Assembly: GCF_001665785.1 (NCBI RefSeq) | Contig: NZ_LZSO01000025.1 | Span: 1-64,000, forward strand | Direction: 5' to 3' | From: Mycolicibacterium peregrinum | Lineage (GTDB): Bacteria > Actinomycetota > Actinomycetes > Mycobacteriales > Mycobacteriaceae | DNA: 64,000 bases | In this document: in pieces, positions 9,169 to 18,036 of the stretch | Numbering within the stretch: the stretch's first letter is position 1 | How the letters are laid out: each line of letters opens with the position of its first letter | Made by a program: the position numbers and the translations under genes | The notes under the pieces: model-generated | What the model was told of the DNA's origin: nothing | Databases searched by the model: none | Seen by the model: only the letters and a program-made list of their open reading frames with translations

Positions 9169-9318
9169 GATCGCAGGGCAAGGCGGCCTGAAATAGCTGA
9201 CAAAGCAAAAACATTCGAGCCTGCCGCCGATCGTCAGGCGGATTTGACGTTAGGGTCAGTTTGTCGATCGGCGGGTCGGCGTGGCGTCGTGTTGTGATGT
9301 GGAGCACAATCAGCGGTG

Positions 9319-10599
9319 ATGGCTGGTTCGTCGGTACCTGAGCCCGCGGTTTCCTCCGGCGAGGACCCGCGGCGTTACGCGATGCTGTTGTCGGCCGTGT
9401 ACGACGCGACCATGTCCGGCGACCGGGCGCCCGCGCGCCCGCGCTCGGTGATCGAAGACTCCTGGAACAGATTGCGGGCCAAGGGGATCAACCCCGAACG
9501 TCACATCCCGCCCCGCGTCGAGACCACCGGGCTGGACTTGCTCAGGCAACAGTCGGGGCTGATGTCGGTACTCGACGAAGTCACGCGCGGGCTCGAATCG
9601 GTGATCGAAGAGGGCGACAACATCCTGGTGATCGCCGATGCGCGCGGTCGGGTGCTGTGGCGGTCCGGATCGCCGCGGGTGCTGGGCCTGGCCGACCGGC
9701 TTGGCTTCATCGAGGGTGCGTCCTGGAGTGAGAACGCGGTGGGCACCAACGGCATCGGCACCGCGCTGGCCTCCCATCGTGCGGTGCAGATCTTCTCGGC
9801 CGAGCACTTCCTGCGCAGTCACCACCCGTGGACGTGTGCCGGTGCCCCGATCCGCGATCCGCGCACCGGGCAGGTGATCGGGGTGGTCGACGTGTCGGGC
9901 CCGGCTCCGACGGTGCACCCGACGACGGTGGCACTGGTGGATCTGGTGGCGCGACTGGCCGAATCCCAGCTCCGCGAAGCGCACGACCGCACGTTGAACC
10001 AGTTGCGCACCGTCGCGGCGCCGATGCTGGCCAGGGTGGGTGGCCCGGCCCTGGCGGTCGACGCCGAGGGTTGGGTGGCGGCGGTGGCGTCATTACCGAT
10101 GCACAATCGGATCCTGTTGCCCGAGAATGGTTTACCTGGCCGTGTGTGGATCCCACCGCTGGGCATGTGCGATGTGGAGTCGTTGCCGGGCGGGTGGCTG
10201 GTCCGGGTGGCGGACGACGCGGAGTCCACTGTGGCGCCATCGAAGGTCATCCTCGACCTGCGTGACGGGGAGCCGTTGCTGGAGATGGCCGGCCAGTTCG
10301 GCAATTGGCGGCGCAGCATCTCCAGCCGTCATGCCGAGATCCTGCTGGTGCTGGCAACCAGCGAGCAGGGCCGGTCGGCACCGGAACTCGCCGAGGATCT
10401 CTACGGTGACCGGTCGCGAGTGGTGACCGTGCGCGCCGAAATGTCGCGTCTGCGTAAGCAGTTCGCCGGCCTCGTGGCGGGTAGGCCGTACCGGTTCGGG
10501 GATTCGGTGGTCGTGGACGTTCGGTACCCGCAGGACATGTCGATGCTGCTCACCTCGTCGACGGCTCCGGCGGTTCATGCGGTGCGCGGTATACCTTGA
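9319..10599 (+). CDS. AcoR-like GAF-domain transcriptional regulator lacking the sigma-54 AAA+ domain
   Basis: 426 residues (427 if the adjacent GTG at 9316 is used). The N-terminal part has the GAF sensor typical of AcoR/DhaR regulators, including [16 protein letters not shown] (about 135-150), [13 protein letters not shown] and GVVDVSGP. In classical AcoR proteins a sigma-54-contacting AAA+ domain follows. Here there is no Walker A or GAFTGA motif; residues about 320-395 instead resemble a winged-helix region ([28 protein letters not shown], then [13 protein letters not shown]). This fits mycobacteria, which lack sigma-54. It probably senses a small organic compound and controls the adjacent dehydrogenase/monooxygenase. 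GGAG at 9301-9304 is the likely ribosome site. Confidence 0.82.
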   Translation: MAGSSVPEPAVSSGEDPRRYAMLLSAVYDATMSGDRAPARPRSVIEDSWNRLRAKGINPERHIPPRVETTGLDLLRQQSGLMSVLDEVTRGLESVIEEGDNILVIADARGRVLWRSGSPRVLGLADRLGFIEGASWSENAVGTNGIGTALASHRAVQIFSAEHFLRSHHPWTCAGAPIRDPRTGQVIGVVDVSGPAPTVHPTTVALVDLVARLAESQLREAHDRTLNQLRTVAAPMLARVGGPALAVDAEGWVAAVASLPMHNRILLPENGLPGRVWIPPLGMCDVESLPGGWLVRVADDAESTVAPSKVILDLRDGEPLLEMAGQFGNWRRSISSRHAEILLVLATSEQGRSAPELAEDLYGDRSRVVTVRAEMSRLRKQFAGLVAGRPYRFGDSVVVDVRYPQDMSMLLTSSTAPAVHAVRGIP

Positions 10600-10606
10600 C
10601 CTGATG
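10592..10606 (+). promoter_or_regulatory. Candidate leaderless promoter for the Rv1264-type cyclase
   Basis: TACCTT at 10592-10597 fits the mycobacterial -10 pattern TANNNT and sits exactly six bases before the ATG at 10604, so transcription could begin at the start codon. It overlaps the stop of the preceding regulator gene, so the cyclase may have its own promoter besides read-through. Confidence 0.35.
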
Positions 10607-11701
10607 ACGGCCGACCCCACACTCCTGGACGGACTCGACGGCGAGGCCGGTGCGCAGCGCGCCGAGCTGGTCGAGTGGCTTCTGGCTCGCGGCATCAGCG
10701 CCGACCAGATCCGCCAGGCCGGCACCCCTATGCTGCTGGCCTCACGCCGGGTCGCCGGAGATGACGGCACCTATGTGTCGACCCGCGAGATCAGTGAGCA
10801 GACGGGACTTGACGTCGAGCTGGTGCAGCGGTTGCAGCGGGCGATGGGGCTGGCCACAGTCGAGGATCCGGACGCTGCGGTGCTGTTGCGGGCCGACGCC
10901 GAGGCGGTGGGCTTCGCCGAGCGCTTCCTGGAACTGGGTATCGATCCGGATCAGATCGTGCAGATCACCCGGGTGCTCTCCGAGGGGCTCAGCCGGGCTG
11001 CCGAGGTGATGCGCTACGCCGCGCTGGCGGCGGTATTGACACCGGCGGCAACGGAATTGGAAACCGCCAAGGCCAGTGAGGCGCTGGTGGCCGAGGCGGC
11101 CCCGCTGATCGGTCCGATGATCTCCGACATGCTGTTCGTGCAATTGCGTCATGCGATGGAGACCGAGGCGGTCAGCGCGTCCGAGCGGGCCGAGGGGGTT
11201 CCGCTGCCCGGTGCGCGGCTGGTCACCATCGCGTTCGCCGACATCGTGGGGTTCACCCGGCTGGGCGAGATGGTGCAACCCGAAGACCTTGAGAGGCTGG
11301 CGAATCGGCTGGCTGAGGCGGCTCACGACGTGGCGGTCGGCCCGGTGCGGTTGATCAAGACGATCGGCGATGCGGTGATGCTCGTCAGTACCGATGCCGC
11401 GGCGCTTCTGGATGCGGCGCTGCGGTTGGTGGCGGTCACCGAAATCGACGAAGAGTTCCCGCGGCTGCGCGTCGGTCTGGCGACCGGGCCTGCGGTGAGC
11501 CGGGCCGGCGACTGGTTCGGCGGTTCGGTGAACCTGGCCAGTCGGGTGACCGGGGCGGCCCGGCCCGGGACCGTACTCGTGGCGGAGTCCACCCGGACCG
11601 CGGTCGGTGACGGGGACCGGTTCAGCTGGTCGTTCGCCGGCGCCCGCCACCTCAAGGGCGTCAAGAACGACGTCAAGCTGTTCCGCGCCCGGATCGCGTA
11701 G
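10604..11701 (+). CDS. Class III adenylate cyclase, Rv1264-type with N-terminal regulatory domain
   Basis: 365 residues. Residues about 1-190 form an all-helical regulatory domain like the pH-sensing autoinhibitory half of M. tuberculosis Rv1264. Residues about 200-360 form the catalytic domain. Key residues are intact: metal Asp in [13 protein letters not shown], the adenine-selecting Lys and second metal Asp in [10 protein letters not shown], and the transition-state Asn and Arg in [11 protein letters not shown]. It should form a homodimeric ATP cyclase making cAMP. The ATG at 10604 starts four bases after the GAF regulator stop, so the two could be cotranscribed. Contrast with the cyclase-like domain at 647-3814, which lacks the Asn. 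Confidence 0.92.
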   Translation: MTADPTLLDGLDGEAGAQRAELVEWLLARGISADQIRQAGTPMLLASRRVAGDDGTYVSTREISEQTGLDVELVQRLQRAMGLATVEDPDAAVLLRADAEAVGFAERFLELGIDPDQIVQITRVLSEGLSRAAEVMRYAALAAVLTPAATELETAKASEALVAEAAPLIGPMISDMLFVQLRHAMETEAVSASERAEGVPLPGARLVTIAFADIVGFTRLGEMVQPEDLERLANRLAEAAHDVAVGPVRLIKTIGDAVMLVSTDAAALLDAALRLVAVTEIDEEFPRLRVGLATGPAVSRAGDWFGGSVNLASRVTGAARPGTVLVAESTRTAVGDGDRFSWSFAGARHLKGVKNDVKLFRARIA

Positions 11702-11706
11702 ACCTT

Positions 11707-11724
11707 TATCGAATCTTCATCGAA
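11707..11724. promoter_or_regulatory. 7-bp direct repeat upstream of the DUF305 gene
   Basis: TATCGAA-N4-CATCGAA: two near-identical 7-mers with an 11-bp period, ending 40 bases before the DUF305 start. This spacing is typical of OmpR-family response regulators. An OmpR-family regulator is encoded 2 kb away at 13521-14237. The pairing is inference. Confidence 0.4.
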
Positions 11725-11764
11725 CGACTAGGACAGCCACATCCAGCCTGGGGAACCTTGAGGT

Positions 11765-12424
11765 ATGACGAAACTGATGATGCTGGGTGCCGGTGCGGTG
11801 GTGGCGGCGGCCCTGGTGGCCGGCTGTAGCAACCAGTCCAACGACGGGGCGGCAGATGCGACCACCGCCACTTCGGCGACGGTGGCGAGCCCACAGGCTC
11901 CGGGCGAAGCGGACAACTCGGCGCACAACGACGCCGATGTGATGTTCGCCCAGCACATGATTCCGCATCATCAGCAGGCGGTCGAGATGAGCGACGTGCT
12001 GCTGGCCAAGCAGGGCATCGACGCGCGGGTCACCGAACTTGCCACCCAGATCAAGGGTGCGCAGGCTCCGGAGATCGCGCAGATGCAGGGTTGGCTGACA
12101 CAGTGGGGCAACCCGCCGATGCCCCCGATGCCGCAGCAGGGCCATGGCGACACGGGCCACGGCAACATGGGGCAGGGCGACATGCCCGCGATGCAGGGCA
12201 TGGTGTCGGAGGCCGACATGACCGCGCTGCGCAACGCCCAGGGCGTCGAGGCGGCCAAGCTGTACCTGACGCACATGATCGCCCACCATGAGGGCGCGAT
12301 CACCATGGCTCAGGACGAGATCAAGGACGGCCGGTATCCCGCTGCGGTCGACATGGCCCGCACCATCGTGAAGACCCAGCAGCAGGAGATCGACACCATG
12401 CGCCAGATCCTGGGTTCGCTCTAA
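11765..12424 (+). CDS. DUF305 lipoprotein, probable copper-associated
   Basis: 219 residues. It starts with a lipoprotein signal (LVAGC lipobox, Cys about 20). Two copies of the DUF305 metal-binding motif follow: MFAQHMIPHHQQAVEMS (about 59-75) and YLTHMIAHHEGAITMA (about 168-183). A Met/His-rich linker lies between them (PPMPPMPQQGHGDTGHGNMGQ). DUF305 proteins are four-helix extracytoplasmic proteins often found beside copper resistance genes. The Met/His linker and the neighbouring copper exporter operon support copper binding here. TTGAGG just upstream serves as ribosome site. It ends tail to tail with the histidine kinase gene, overlapping by four bases. Confidence 0.87.
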   Translation: MTKLMMLGAGAVVAAALVAGCSNQSNDGAADATTATSATVASPQAPGEADNSAHNDADVMFAQHMIPHHQQAVEMSDVLLAKQGIDARVTELATQIKGAQAPEIAQMQGWLTQWGNPPMPPMPQQGHGDTGHGNMGQGDMPAMQGMVSEADMTALRNAQGVEAAKLYLTHMIAHHEGAITMAQDEIKDGRYPAAVDMARTIVKTQQQEIDTMRQILGSL

Positions 12425-13524
12425 CCGGCCGGCAGGGTGATCGTGAAGGTGGTCCCGGTACCCGCGCCGCTCGCCGGGCTGGTCACCTCGATCCGTCCGT
12501 GGTGCCCTTCGACCAGCGCCTTCACGATCGCCAGCCCGATGCCTGACCCGCCGTGGTCGCGGTCGCGTGCGGTGTCGGCCCGGTAGAAGCGTTCGAAGAC
12601 ATGGGGCAGGTGCTCGGCGGGGATGCCCTCGCCGGTATCTGTCACGGTCAGCGTCAGGGTGCCGCTCGCGGGACCGGTGGTGGCGCCGATCGTCACCTGC
12701 CCTCCGGCCGAAGTGTGTCGCAGCGCGTTGTCGAGCAGGTTGCCCAGAATCTGGGCCAGCCGGTGAGGATCGGCCCACAGCTCCGGGAGATCCTCGGCGA
12801 CCTGGGTTCGCAACGTCACGCCCTTGTCGTCGAACCGGTCCTGCGCTGCGGCGACGGCGGCCGCCACCACAGTGCGTGTCGCTACCGGTACCGGGGTGAT
12901 CGTGGCCAGGCTCTCCTCGGCCTTGGCCAGGGCGGCAGCGTCGCCGGCGAACCGGACCAGGCGGTGGGTCTGCTGGCGCAGCATCGTGACGGTCTCGGGG
13001 TCAAGGGTTCTCACGCCGTCCTCGATGGCCTCGAAGTAGGCCTCCAATACCGAAACCGGGGTGCGGATCTCATGAGCCAGATCGCTGAACAGCCTGCGGC
13101 GGCCGGCGTCGACAGCCTCCAGTCGTCCGGCCATCTGATTGAAAGAGCTGGCCAGGGAGTCGAATTCGTCGCCGAGATGGGCCGGTGGCACCCGCGAGTC
13201 GTAGTGGCCGTCGGCGATGGCCGTCGCGGCCCGGGTCACCTCGGTCAGGGATCGCTGCAGCCGTCTGCCGACATACCAGGTGACGATGAGGGCCGCCAGT
13301 ATCGCGACGCAGGACGCGACCGCGATCGAGATGGCCGTGGCGTAGACGTACGCTTCCTCGGCGTGCATCTGCTCGGCCGAGTCGCCGGAAACCCCCGCGC
13401 GGTGCAGATGTTCGCGGAACAGCGGCGGCCCGACGATGGCGGCCACCAGTCCGGTGGTGCCGGCGCCCGCGACCAGTACCAGGGCCTGGGCCGACAGCAG
13501 CCGGGTGCGCAGGCCGACGGTCAT
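12421..13524 (-). CDS. Sensor histidine kinase (HAMP, HisKA, HATPase)
   Basis: 367 residues. Two membrane spans (about 13-33 and 61-84) enclose a short extracytoplasmic loop of about 27 residues. A HAMP region follows (about 85-140). The phosphoacceptor H box is FSDLAHEIRTPVSV and the ATP-binding motifs are LLDNALRHT, TDTGEGIP and GSGIGLAIV. The small sensor loop suggests detection within or near the membrane. The start ATG at 13524 overlaps the stop of the response regulator (ATGA), so the pair forms one operon. Its position beside copper genes suggests, but does not prove, metal sensing. Confidence 0.9.
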   Translation of the reverse strand: MTVGLRTRLLSAQALVLVAGAGTTGLVAAIVGPPLFREHLHRAGVSGDSAEQMHAEEAYVYATAISIAVASCVAILAALIVTWYVGRRLQRSLTEVTRAATAIADGHYDSRVPPAHLGDEFDSLASSFNQMAGRLEAVDAGRRRLFSDLAHEIRTPVSVLEAYFEAIEDGVRTLDPETVTMLRQQTHRLVRFAGDAAALAKAEESLATITPVPVATRTVVAAAVAAAQDRFDDKGVTLRTQVAEDLPELWADPHRLAQILGNLLDNALRHTSAGGQVTIGATTGPASGTLTLTVTDTGEGIPAEHLPHVFERFYRADTARDRDHGGSGIGLAIVKALVEGHHGRIEVTSPASGAGTGTTFTITLPAG

Positions 13525-14237
13525 CGCTGGCCGTCCTGCCCGGTGCCCATGCGATATCCGACGCCGCGCACCGTGATCACGTACAGCGGGTCGGTCGGGT
13601 CGTCACCGAGTTTGCGGCGGAGGTGACCGATATGGACGTCGACAAGGTGTTCGTTACCGACATAGGTTGTTTCCCATACGGATTCGAGGAGTTGGCGACG
13701 GCTCAGTGCCACGCCGGGCCGGGCCGAGAGGGCGGCAAGCACGTCGAATTCGGTGCGTGTCAGCATGATCGGTTCGTCGTCGAGGAAGACCTGCCGTCCG
13801 TCGACATCGATGCGCAGCGCGCCGAACACCCGGTCGTCGGCCGCCGCGGGGGAGGAGACGCGGGGTCGGCGCAGCATGGCCCGCACTCTGGCCACCAGCT
13901 CCCGCGGGCTGAACGGTTTGGTCATGTAGTCGTCGGCGCCCACCGACAGGCCGACGATGGTGTCCATCTCGGTGTCGCGGGCGGTCAGCATCACCACGTA
14001 GGCGTCGGAGAACGTACGCAGTTGTCGACACACTTCCACGCCGTCGATGCCGGGCAGGCCGAGGTCCAGGACAACCACGTCGGGGTCGACCTCGCGGGCC
14101 AGCCGCAGCGCTTCGGCCCCTTCGTGGGCGACGGTGACCTCGAATTGGTCGCGGGTCAGATAGCTGGCGATGACCTCGGCGAGCGGGGCCTCGTCGTCGA
14201 CGACCAGGGCCCGGTAGCCGCCCGGTATGTGCTGCAT
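13521..14237 (-). CDS. OmpR-family response regulator, copper locus
   Basis: 238 residues from the ATG at 14237. The receiver domain has ALVVDDE, the phosphoacceptor Asp in VVVLDLGLPG, and the Lys in MTKPFSP. The winged-helix DNA-binding domain ends in VDVHIGHLRRKLGDDPTDPLYVITVRGVGYRM. It pairs with the overlapping kinase gene. It is divergent from the copper operon across 98 bp that contain a CsoR-type operator, so both directions may respond to copper. An upstream ATG at 14270 in the same frame would add eleven residues that do not resemble a receiver domain, so the shorter form is preferred. Confidence 0.88.
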   Translation of the reverse strand: MQHIPGGYRALVVDDEAPLAEVIASYLTRDQFEVTVAHEGAEALRLAREVDPDVVVLDLGLPGIDGVEVCRQLRTFSDAYVVMLTARDTEMDTIVGLSVGADDYMTKPFSPRELVARVRAMLRRPRVSSPAAADDRVFGALRIDVDGRQVFLDDEPIMLTRTEFDVLAALSARPGVALSRRQLLESVWETTYVGNEHLVDVHIGHLRRKLGDDPTDPLYVITVRGVGYRMGTGQDGQR

Positions 14238-14279
14238 CAGCCCATAGTGCAGGAGTGGGAGAGGGACCATGGGAAACTA

Positions 14280-14299
14280 ATACCCTAGGGGGGTATAGT
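14280..14299 (+). promoter_or_regulatory. CsoR/RicR-type copper operator overlapping a -10 box
   Basis: ATACCC-N5-GGGTAT forms an inverted repeat at 14280-14296 with a run of six G, matching the G-tract operators of CsoR-family Cu(I) repressors. TATAGT (14294-14299) is a strong TANNNT -10 box overlapping the right arm, so a bound repressor would block polymerase. The predicted transcript starts about 30 bases before the chaperone ATG. No csoR-like gene is visible in the window, so the repressor would be encoded elsewhere. Confidence 0.75.
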
Positions 14300-14335
14300 A
14301 TGAGGCGACTGCCAAGCTGGTTCAGGAGGAAATTG

Positions 14336-14542
14336 ATGAACACCCAGACTGTCACCGTCACCGGCATGACCTGCGGGCACTGCGCCACGTCGGTGCGTGA
14401 AGAGGTCGGCGGCATCCCCGGTGTACACACCGTCGAGGTCGATCTGTCGACCGGGCTGGTGACCATCGGCAGCGACAACCAGCTGGATCCGTCCGCCATC
14501 AGCGACGCAGTCGCCGAGGCCGGCTACGCCGTCGCAGGCTGA
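14336..14542 (+). CDS. CopZ-like heavy-metal-associated (HMA) copper chaperone
   Basis: 68 residues making a complete HMA fold with the metal-binding MTCGHCATS loop (Cys about 13 and 16). It binds Cu(I) and probably hands it to the P-type ATPase two genes downstream. An excellent ribosome site AGGAGG (14324-14329) lies six bases before the ATG and decides this start over the longer open frame. It is the first gene of a tightly packed operon behind the CsoR-type operator. Confidence 0.93.
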   Translation: MNTQTVTVTGMTCGHCATSVREEVGGIPGVHTVEVDLSTGLVTIGSDNQLDPSAISDAVAEAGYAVAG

Positions 14543-14556
14543 AACCACAGTCGATC

Positions 14557-15372
14557 ATGAGTGCGCCGCAGAAGCTCGCCGGGTTCGTCGTCGGACTCGT
14601 CGTGGTGTTCGCCGTGTCGTTCGGGATCGGCTCGGCGGTCACGCCGAGCAGCGCCCCGACCGCCGGCCACGACTCCGGTCACGCCGCGGCGTACACGCTG
14701 CAACTCGATCAGGCCGCGCTGCCGACCGGCGCCGCGGTGCCTCTGCGGTTCCGGATCGTCGACAGCGCGGGCGCACCGGTGACCGAGTACGTCGAGAGCC
14801 ACGAAAAGCTGCTTCATCTGATCGTGGTGCGGCGCGACCTCGCGCGCTATCAGCATGTGCATCCGGTGCTCGACGAATCGGGCACGTGGAGTGTTCCGCT
14901 GGATCTGGCCGAGCCCGGGGACTACCGGGTGTTCGCCGACTTCGTTCCGGGTGACGGTCATGCGGTCACCCTCGGAGCGGACCTGAACGTCGCCGGTAGA
15001 TACCGGCCGCAGCCGCTGCCCGCACCGGCCGACATCGCCATGGTCGACGGATATACGGTCACGCTCGCCGGGGTGGCCAAGGCCGGACAGCCCTCGGAGC
15101 TGACCCTGTCGGTCAGTCGGGACGGCAAGCCGGTCACCGACCTGCAGCCGTACCTGGGCGCCTACGGGCACCTGGTCGCGCTGCGCGCGTCGGATCTGGA
15201 GTACCTGCACGTCCATCCGATGAGTGATGCCGCCGACTCCGCCACGGCGCCGGGCCCCCAGATCGCCTTCCACGCCACACTTCCCAGCGCCGGTGAGTAC
15301 CGGTTGTTCCTGGATTTCAAGCACCGAAATACGGTGCACACCGCCGAATTCACCGTTGAGGGGGCACCGTGA
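14557..15372 (+). CDS. Exported copper-locus protein with repeated HVHP motifs
   Basis: 271 residues. One N-terminal membrane span or signal (about 7-28) is followed by a His-containing segment ([11 protein letters not shown]) and a beta-rich extracytoplasmic region. Two similar halves are visible, each ending in a His motif: [19 protein letters not shown] (about 86-104) and [17 protein letters not shown] (about 205-221). Each is followed by a GDYRVFADF / GEYRLFLDF strand. The paired HVHP motifs suggest metal binding outside the cell. I do not recognise a characterised family; similar proteins accompany mycobacterial copper exporters. It lies 14 bases after the chaperone and overlaps the ATPase start (GTGA). 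Confidence 0.8.
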   Translation: MSAPQKLAGFVVGLVVVFAVSFGIGSAVTPSSAPTAGHDSGHAAAYTLQLDQAALPTGAAVPLRFRIVDSAGAPVTEYVESHEKLLHLIVVRRDLARYQHVHPVLDESGTWSVPLDLAEPGDYRVFADFVPGDGHAVTLGADLNVAGRYRPQPLPAPADIAMVDGYTVTLAGVAKAGQPSELTLSVSRDGKPVTDLQPYLGAYGHLVALRASDLEYLHVHPMSDAADSATAPGPQIAFHATLPSAGEYRLFLDFKHRNTVHTAEFTVEGAP

Positions 15373-17585
15373 GCACCGCCACCGGCCACGTCGTACTGGA
15401 GATCGGTGGGATGACGTGTGCCTCATGTGCCGGGCGCATCGAGCGGAAGCTCAACAAGCTCGACGGCGTCAGCGCGACGGTGAACTTCGCGACCGAGAAG
15501 GCCACCGTCGACGTCGCCGGCGAGGTCACCCCCGAGCAGCTGATCGATGCCGTCGAAACCGCCGGTTACACAGCACAACTGCCCGCCACCGAGCGGGGCG
15601 AGGACCACGTCGAGGATGATCCGACCGCCGCGTTGCGCACCCGCCTGATCGTTTCGGCCGTGCTGACCATCCCGGTCGTGGCCATGGCGATGGTCCCCGC
15701 ACTGCAATTCACCAACTGGCAGTGGCTCTCGCTGACCCTGGCCGCGCCGGTCGTGGTGTGGGGCGCGCTGCCGTTCCACCGCGCGGCATGGACAAATCTG
15801 CGGCACGGCACCGCCACCATGGACACGCTCATCTCGATGGGCACCATCGCGGCATTCGGCTGGTCGCTGTACGCGCTGTTCTGGGGTACCGCCGGGATGC
15901 CGGGCATGACGCATCCGTTCTCGCTGGCCATTTCGCAGACCGACGGCACCGGCAACATCTACCTGGAAGTCGCCGCAGGCGTCACCACTTTCATTCTGGC
16001 CGGCCGGTACTTCGAGGCGCGTTCCAAGCGGCGCGCGGGCGCGGCCCTGCGCGCGCTGTTGGAGCTGGGCGCCAAGGACGTCGCGGTTCTCCGAGACGGC
16101 GTGGAACAACGCATCCCCATCGAGTCACTGTCTGTGGGCGACGAATTCGTGGTCCGGCCCGGCGAGAAGATCGCCACCGACGGTGAGGTGGTCGAGGGCT
16201 CGTCGGCGGTGGATGCCTCGATGCTCACCGGGGAATCGGTTCCGGTCGAAGTGGGACCCGGCGACCAGGTCGTCGGTGCGACGGTCAACGTCGGCGGACG
16301 GCTCGTGGTGCGCGCCAAGCGAATCGGATCCGACACCCAGCTGGCCCAGATGGCGCAGCTGGTCGAGGACGCGCAATCCGGAAAGGCGCAGGCACAACGC
16401 CTGGCCGACCGGGTGTCCGCGGTTTTCGTGCCGATCGTCATCGCGCTCGCGGTGGGCACGCTCGGGTTCTGGTTGGGCACCGGCGGATCGGTGGCCGCGG
16501 CGTTCACCGCCGCGGTGGCGGTGCTGATCATCGCCTGCCCGTGCGCGCTGGGCCTGGCGACCCCGACCGCGCTCCTGGTCGGCACCGGCCGCGGCGCCCA
16601 ACTCGGCATCCTGATCAAGGGACCCGAGGTTCTCGAGTCGACCCGCCACGTGGATACCGTGGTGCTGGACAAGACCGGGACGGTGACCACCGGGGCGATG
16701 ACGCTGCTCGACGTGATCACCGCCTCCGGCGAGGACCCCGTCGAGGTGCTGCGGTTGGCCGGTGCGGTCGAGGACGGCTCCGAGCACCCGATCGCGCGGG
16801 CCATCGCCAAGGGTGCCCGAGACAAGCTGGGCGAGCTGCCCTCGGTCGAGGATTTCGCCAACGTGGCGGGCCTCGGGGTACAGGGAGTCGTCGACGGCCA
16901 CGCCCTCGTGGTCGGGAGACGTCAACTGCTCGCCGACTGGGGACAGCAGTTGCCGCCGAACCTGGACACTGCGATGCGCGAGGCGCAGAGCCAGGCTCGC
17001 ACGGCCATTGCCGTGGGGTGGGACGGACAGGCACGCGCCGTGCTGGTGGTGGCCGACGCGGTGAAGCCCACCTCGAAAGAGGCGATCGGGCAACTACGCG
17101 CCCTCGGTCTGGAGCCGATCATGCTGACCGGCGACAACGAGGCAGCGGCCCACGCGATCGCCGAACAGGTCGGCGTGCACGAGGTGTACGCCGAGGTGCT
17201 GCCGCAGGACAAGGTCGACGTGGTCAAACGGCTGCAGGACGAGGGCCGGGTGGTGGCGATGGTCGGCGACGGTGTCAACGATGCCGCGGCACTGGCTCAG
17301 GCAGACCTCGGCCTGGCCATGGGGACCGGCACCGACGTCGCGATCGAGGCCAGCGATCTGACGCTGGTGCGCGGGGATCTGCGTGCCGCCGCCGATGCCA
17401 TCCGGCTGTCCCGGCGCACGCTGGCCACCATCAAGGGGAATCTGTTCTGGGCCTTCGCCTACAACGTTGCCGCGTTGCCGCTGGCAGCGGCCGGGCTGCT
17501 CAACCCCATGCTTGCCGGTGCGGCGATGGCGTTCTCCTCGGTGTTCGTGGTCAGTAACAGCCTGCGGCTGAGACGTTTCCGATGA
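15369..17585 (+). CDS. P1B-type Cu(I)-exporting ATPase (CtpV/CopA-like)
   Basis: 738 residues. An N-terminal HMA domain (GMTCASCAG, about 14-22) precedes the P-type ATPase core. The membrane metal site is diagnostic of Cu(I) exporters: CPC in [13 protein letters not shown] (about 387-399), YN in FAYNVAALP, and MxxSS in [11 protein letters not shown]. The phosphorylated Asp is in DKTGTVTTG (about 434) and the hinge is [10 protein letters not shown] (about 632). TGES is present in LTGESVPV. It pumps Cu(I) out of the cytoplasm, fed by the chaperone. The GTG start overlaps the previous stop and its own stop overlaps the LpqS-like start. Confidence 0.94.
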   Translation: MSTATGHVVLEIGGMTCASCAGRIERKLNKLDGVSATVNFATEKATVDVAGEVTPEQLIDAVETAGYTAQLPATERGEDHVEDDPTAALRTRLIVSAVLTIPVVAMAMVPALQFTNWQWLSLTLAAPVVVWGALPFHRAAWTNLRHGTATMDTLISMGTIAAFGWSLYALFWGTAGMPGMTHPFSLAISQTDGTGNIYLEVAAGVTTFILAGRYFEARSKRRAGAALRALLELGAKDVAVLRDGVEQRIPIESLSVGDEFVVRPGEKIATDGEVVEGSSAVDASMLTGESVPVEVGPGDQVVGATVNVGGRLVVRAKRIGSDTQLAQMAQLVEDAQSGKAQAQRLADRVSAVFVPIVIALAVGTLGFWLGTGGSVAAAFTAAVAVLIIACPCALGLATPTALLVGTGRGAQLGILIKGPEVLESTRHVDTVVLDKTGTVTTGAMTLLDVITASGEDPVEVLRLAGAVEDGSEHPIARAIAKGARDKLGELPSVEDFANVAGLGVQGVVDGHALVVGRRQLLADWGQQLPPNLDTAMREAQSQARTAIAVGWDGQARAVLVVADAVKPTSKEAIGQLRALGLEPIMLTGDNEAAAHAIAEQVGVHEVYAEVLPQDKVDVVKRLQDEGRVVAMVGDGVNDAAALAQADLGLAMGTGTDVAIEASDLTLVRGDLRAAADAIRLSRRTLATIKGNLFWAFAYNVAALPLAAAGLLNPMLAGAAMAFSSVFVVSNSLRLRRFR

Positions 17586-17965
17586 AGTCCCTCGCGGCCC
17601 TGTTGGCGATCGTCCTGTGGGCGGCAGCCTTTGCCGGGCTGGCCCAGATCACCGATCACGATGACCCGGCACACCTGCCGCACCCGGTCGCTGCGGCAAT
17701 CGGTTTCGACAGTGGTGAGCTGACGCTCGATCACCCTCATATCGGCGATGATGCCGCCTCGCACATGCCGGACGGATTCACCGCCGCCGTGCTCCCGCGG
17801 AATTACCTTGCCGTGGCGGCGTTCTCGATGGTTGTGCTCGTCGTCGGCTGCGCGGTGCTGTGCGGGTGTGCTGCCGTGCGGGCTCAGCGGGGTCCGCCTG
17901 ACCGTCATCGGATCCCACTCGCCGGGCAAACACTTCTGCTCCGGATCTGTATCGCGCGCCGCTGA
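17582..17965 (+). CDS. lpqS: LpqS-like small membrane protein of the copper operon
   Basis: 127 residues. An N-terminal hydrophobic segment (about 5-21), a His-rich stretch ([27 protein letters not shown]), a TAAVLPRN segment, a second hydrophobic segment (about 78-95), and a basic tail ending in [10 protein letters not shown]. From recall, this layout and tail match mycobacterial LpqS (Rv0847), a copper-regulated protein, and the next two genes match its M. tuberculosis neighbours. Unusually, I see no lipobox Cys after the first hydrophobic segment, so this copy may be a plain membrane protein despite the name. The His pairs suggest copper binding. The start overlaps the ATPase stop (ATGA). 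Confidence 0.75.
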   Translation: MKSLAALLAIVLWAAAFAGLAQITDHDDPAHLPHPVAAAIGFDSGELTLDHPHIGDDAASHMPDGFTAAVLPRNYLAVAAFSMVVLVVGCAVLCGCAAVRAQRGPPDRHRIPLAGQTLLLRICIARR

Positions 17966-17995
17966 CAGACAGCGTCTTGACGCTGTCCAGGTCAG
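17962..17995 (+). other. Hairpin at the lpqS-cysK2 junction
   Basis: GACAGCG-TCTTGA-CGCTGTC forms a perfect 7-bp stem with a 6-base loop (17968-17987), flanked by CTGAC (17962-17966) and GTCAG (17991-17995), which extend it after small bulges. It covers the lpqS stop codon and lies about 40 bases before cysK2. There is no T-run, so it could be an RNA processing or attenuation element rather than a simple terminator. Confidence 0.45.
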
Positions 17996-18036
17996 TCGCC
18001 GCGCTCTGCGCGGTCCGATACAGAAACGACGAATCC

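Noticed and set aside
9169..9315. A third copy of the 17-bp GTTGC element before the GAF regulator
   Set aside because: Only loose GTTGT-like matches are present; nothing reaches the similarity of the two copies at 7996 and 8058.
17977..18036. TTG start for CysK2
   Set aside because: The added residues lie in the hairpin and do not resemble the family N-terminus; the ATG at 18037 is better, though not proven.
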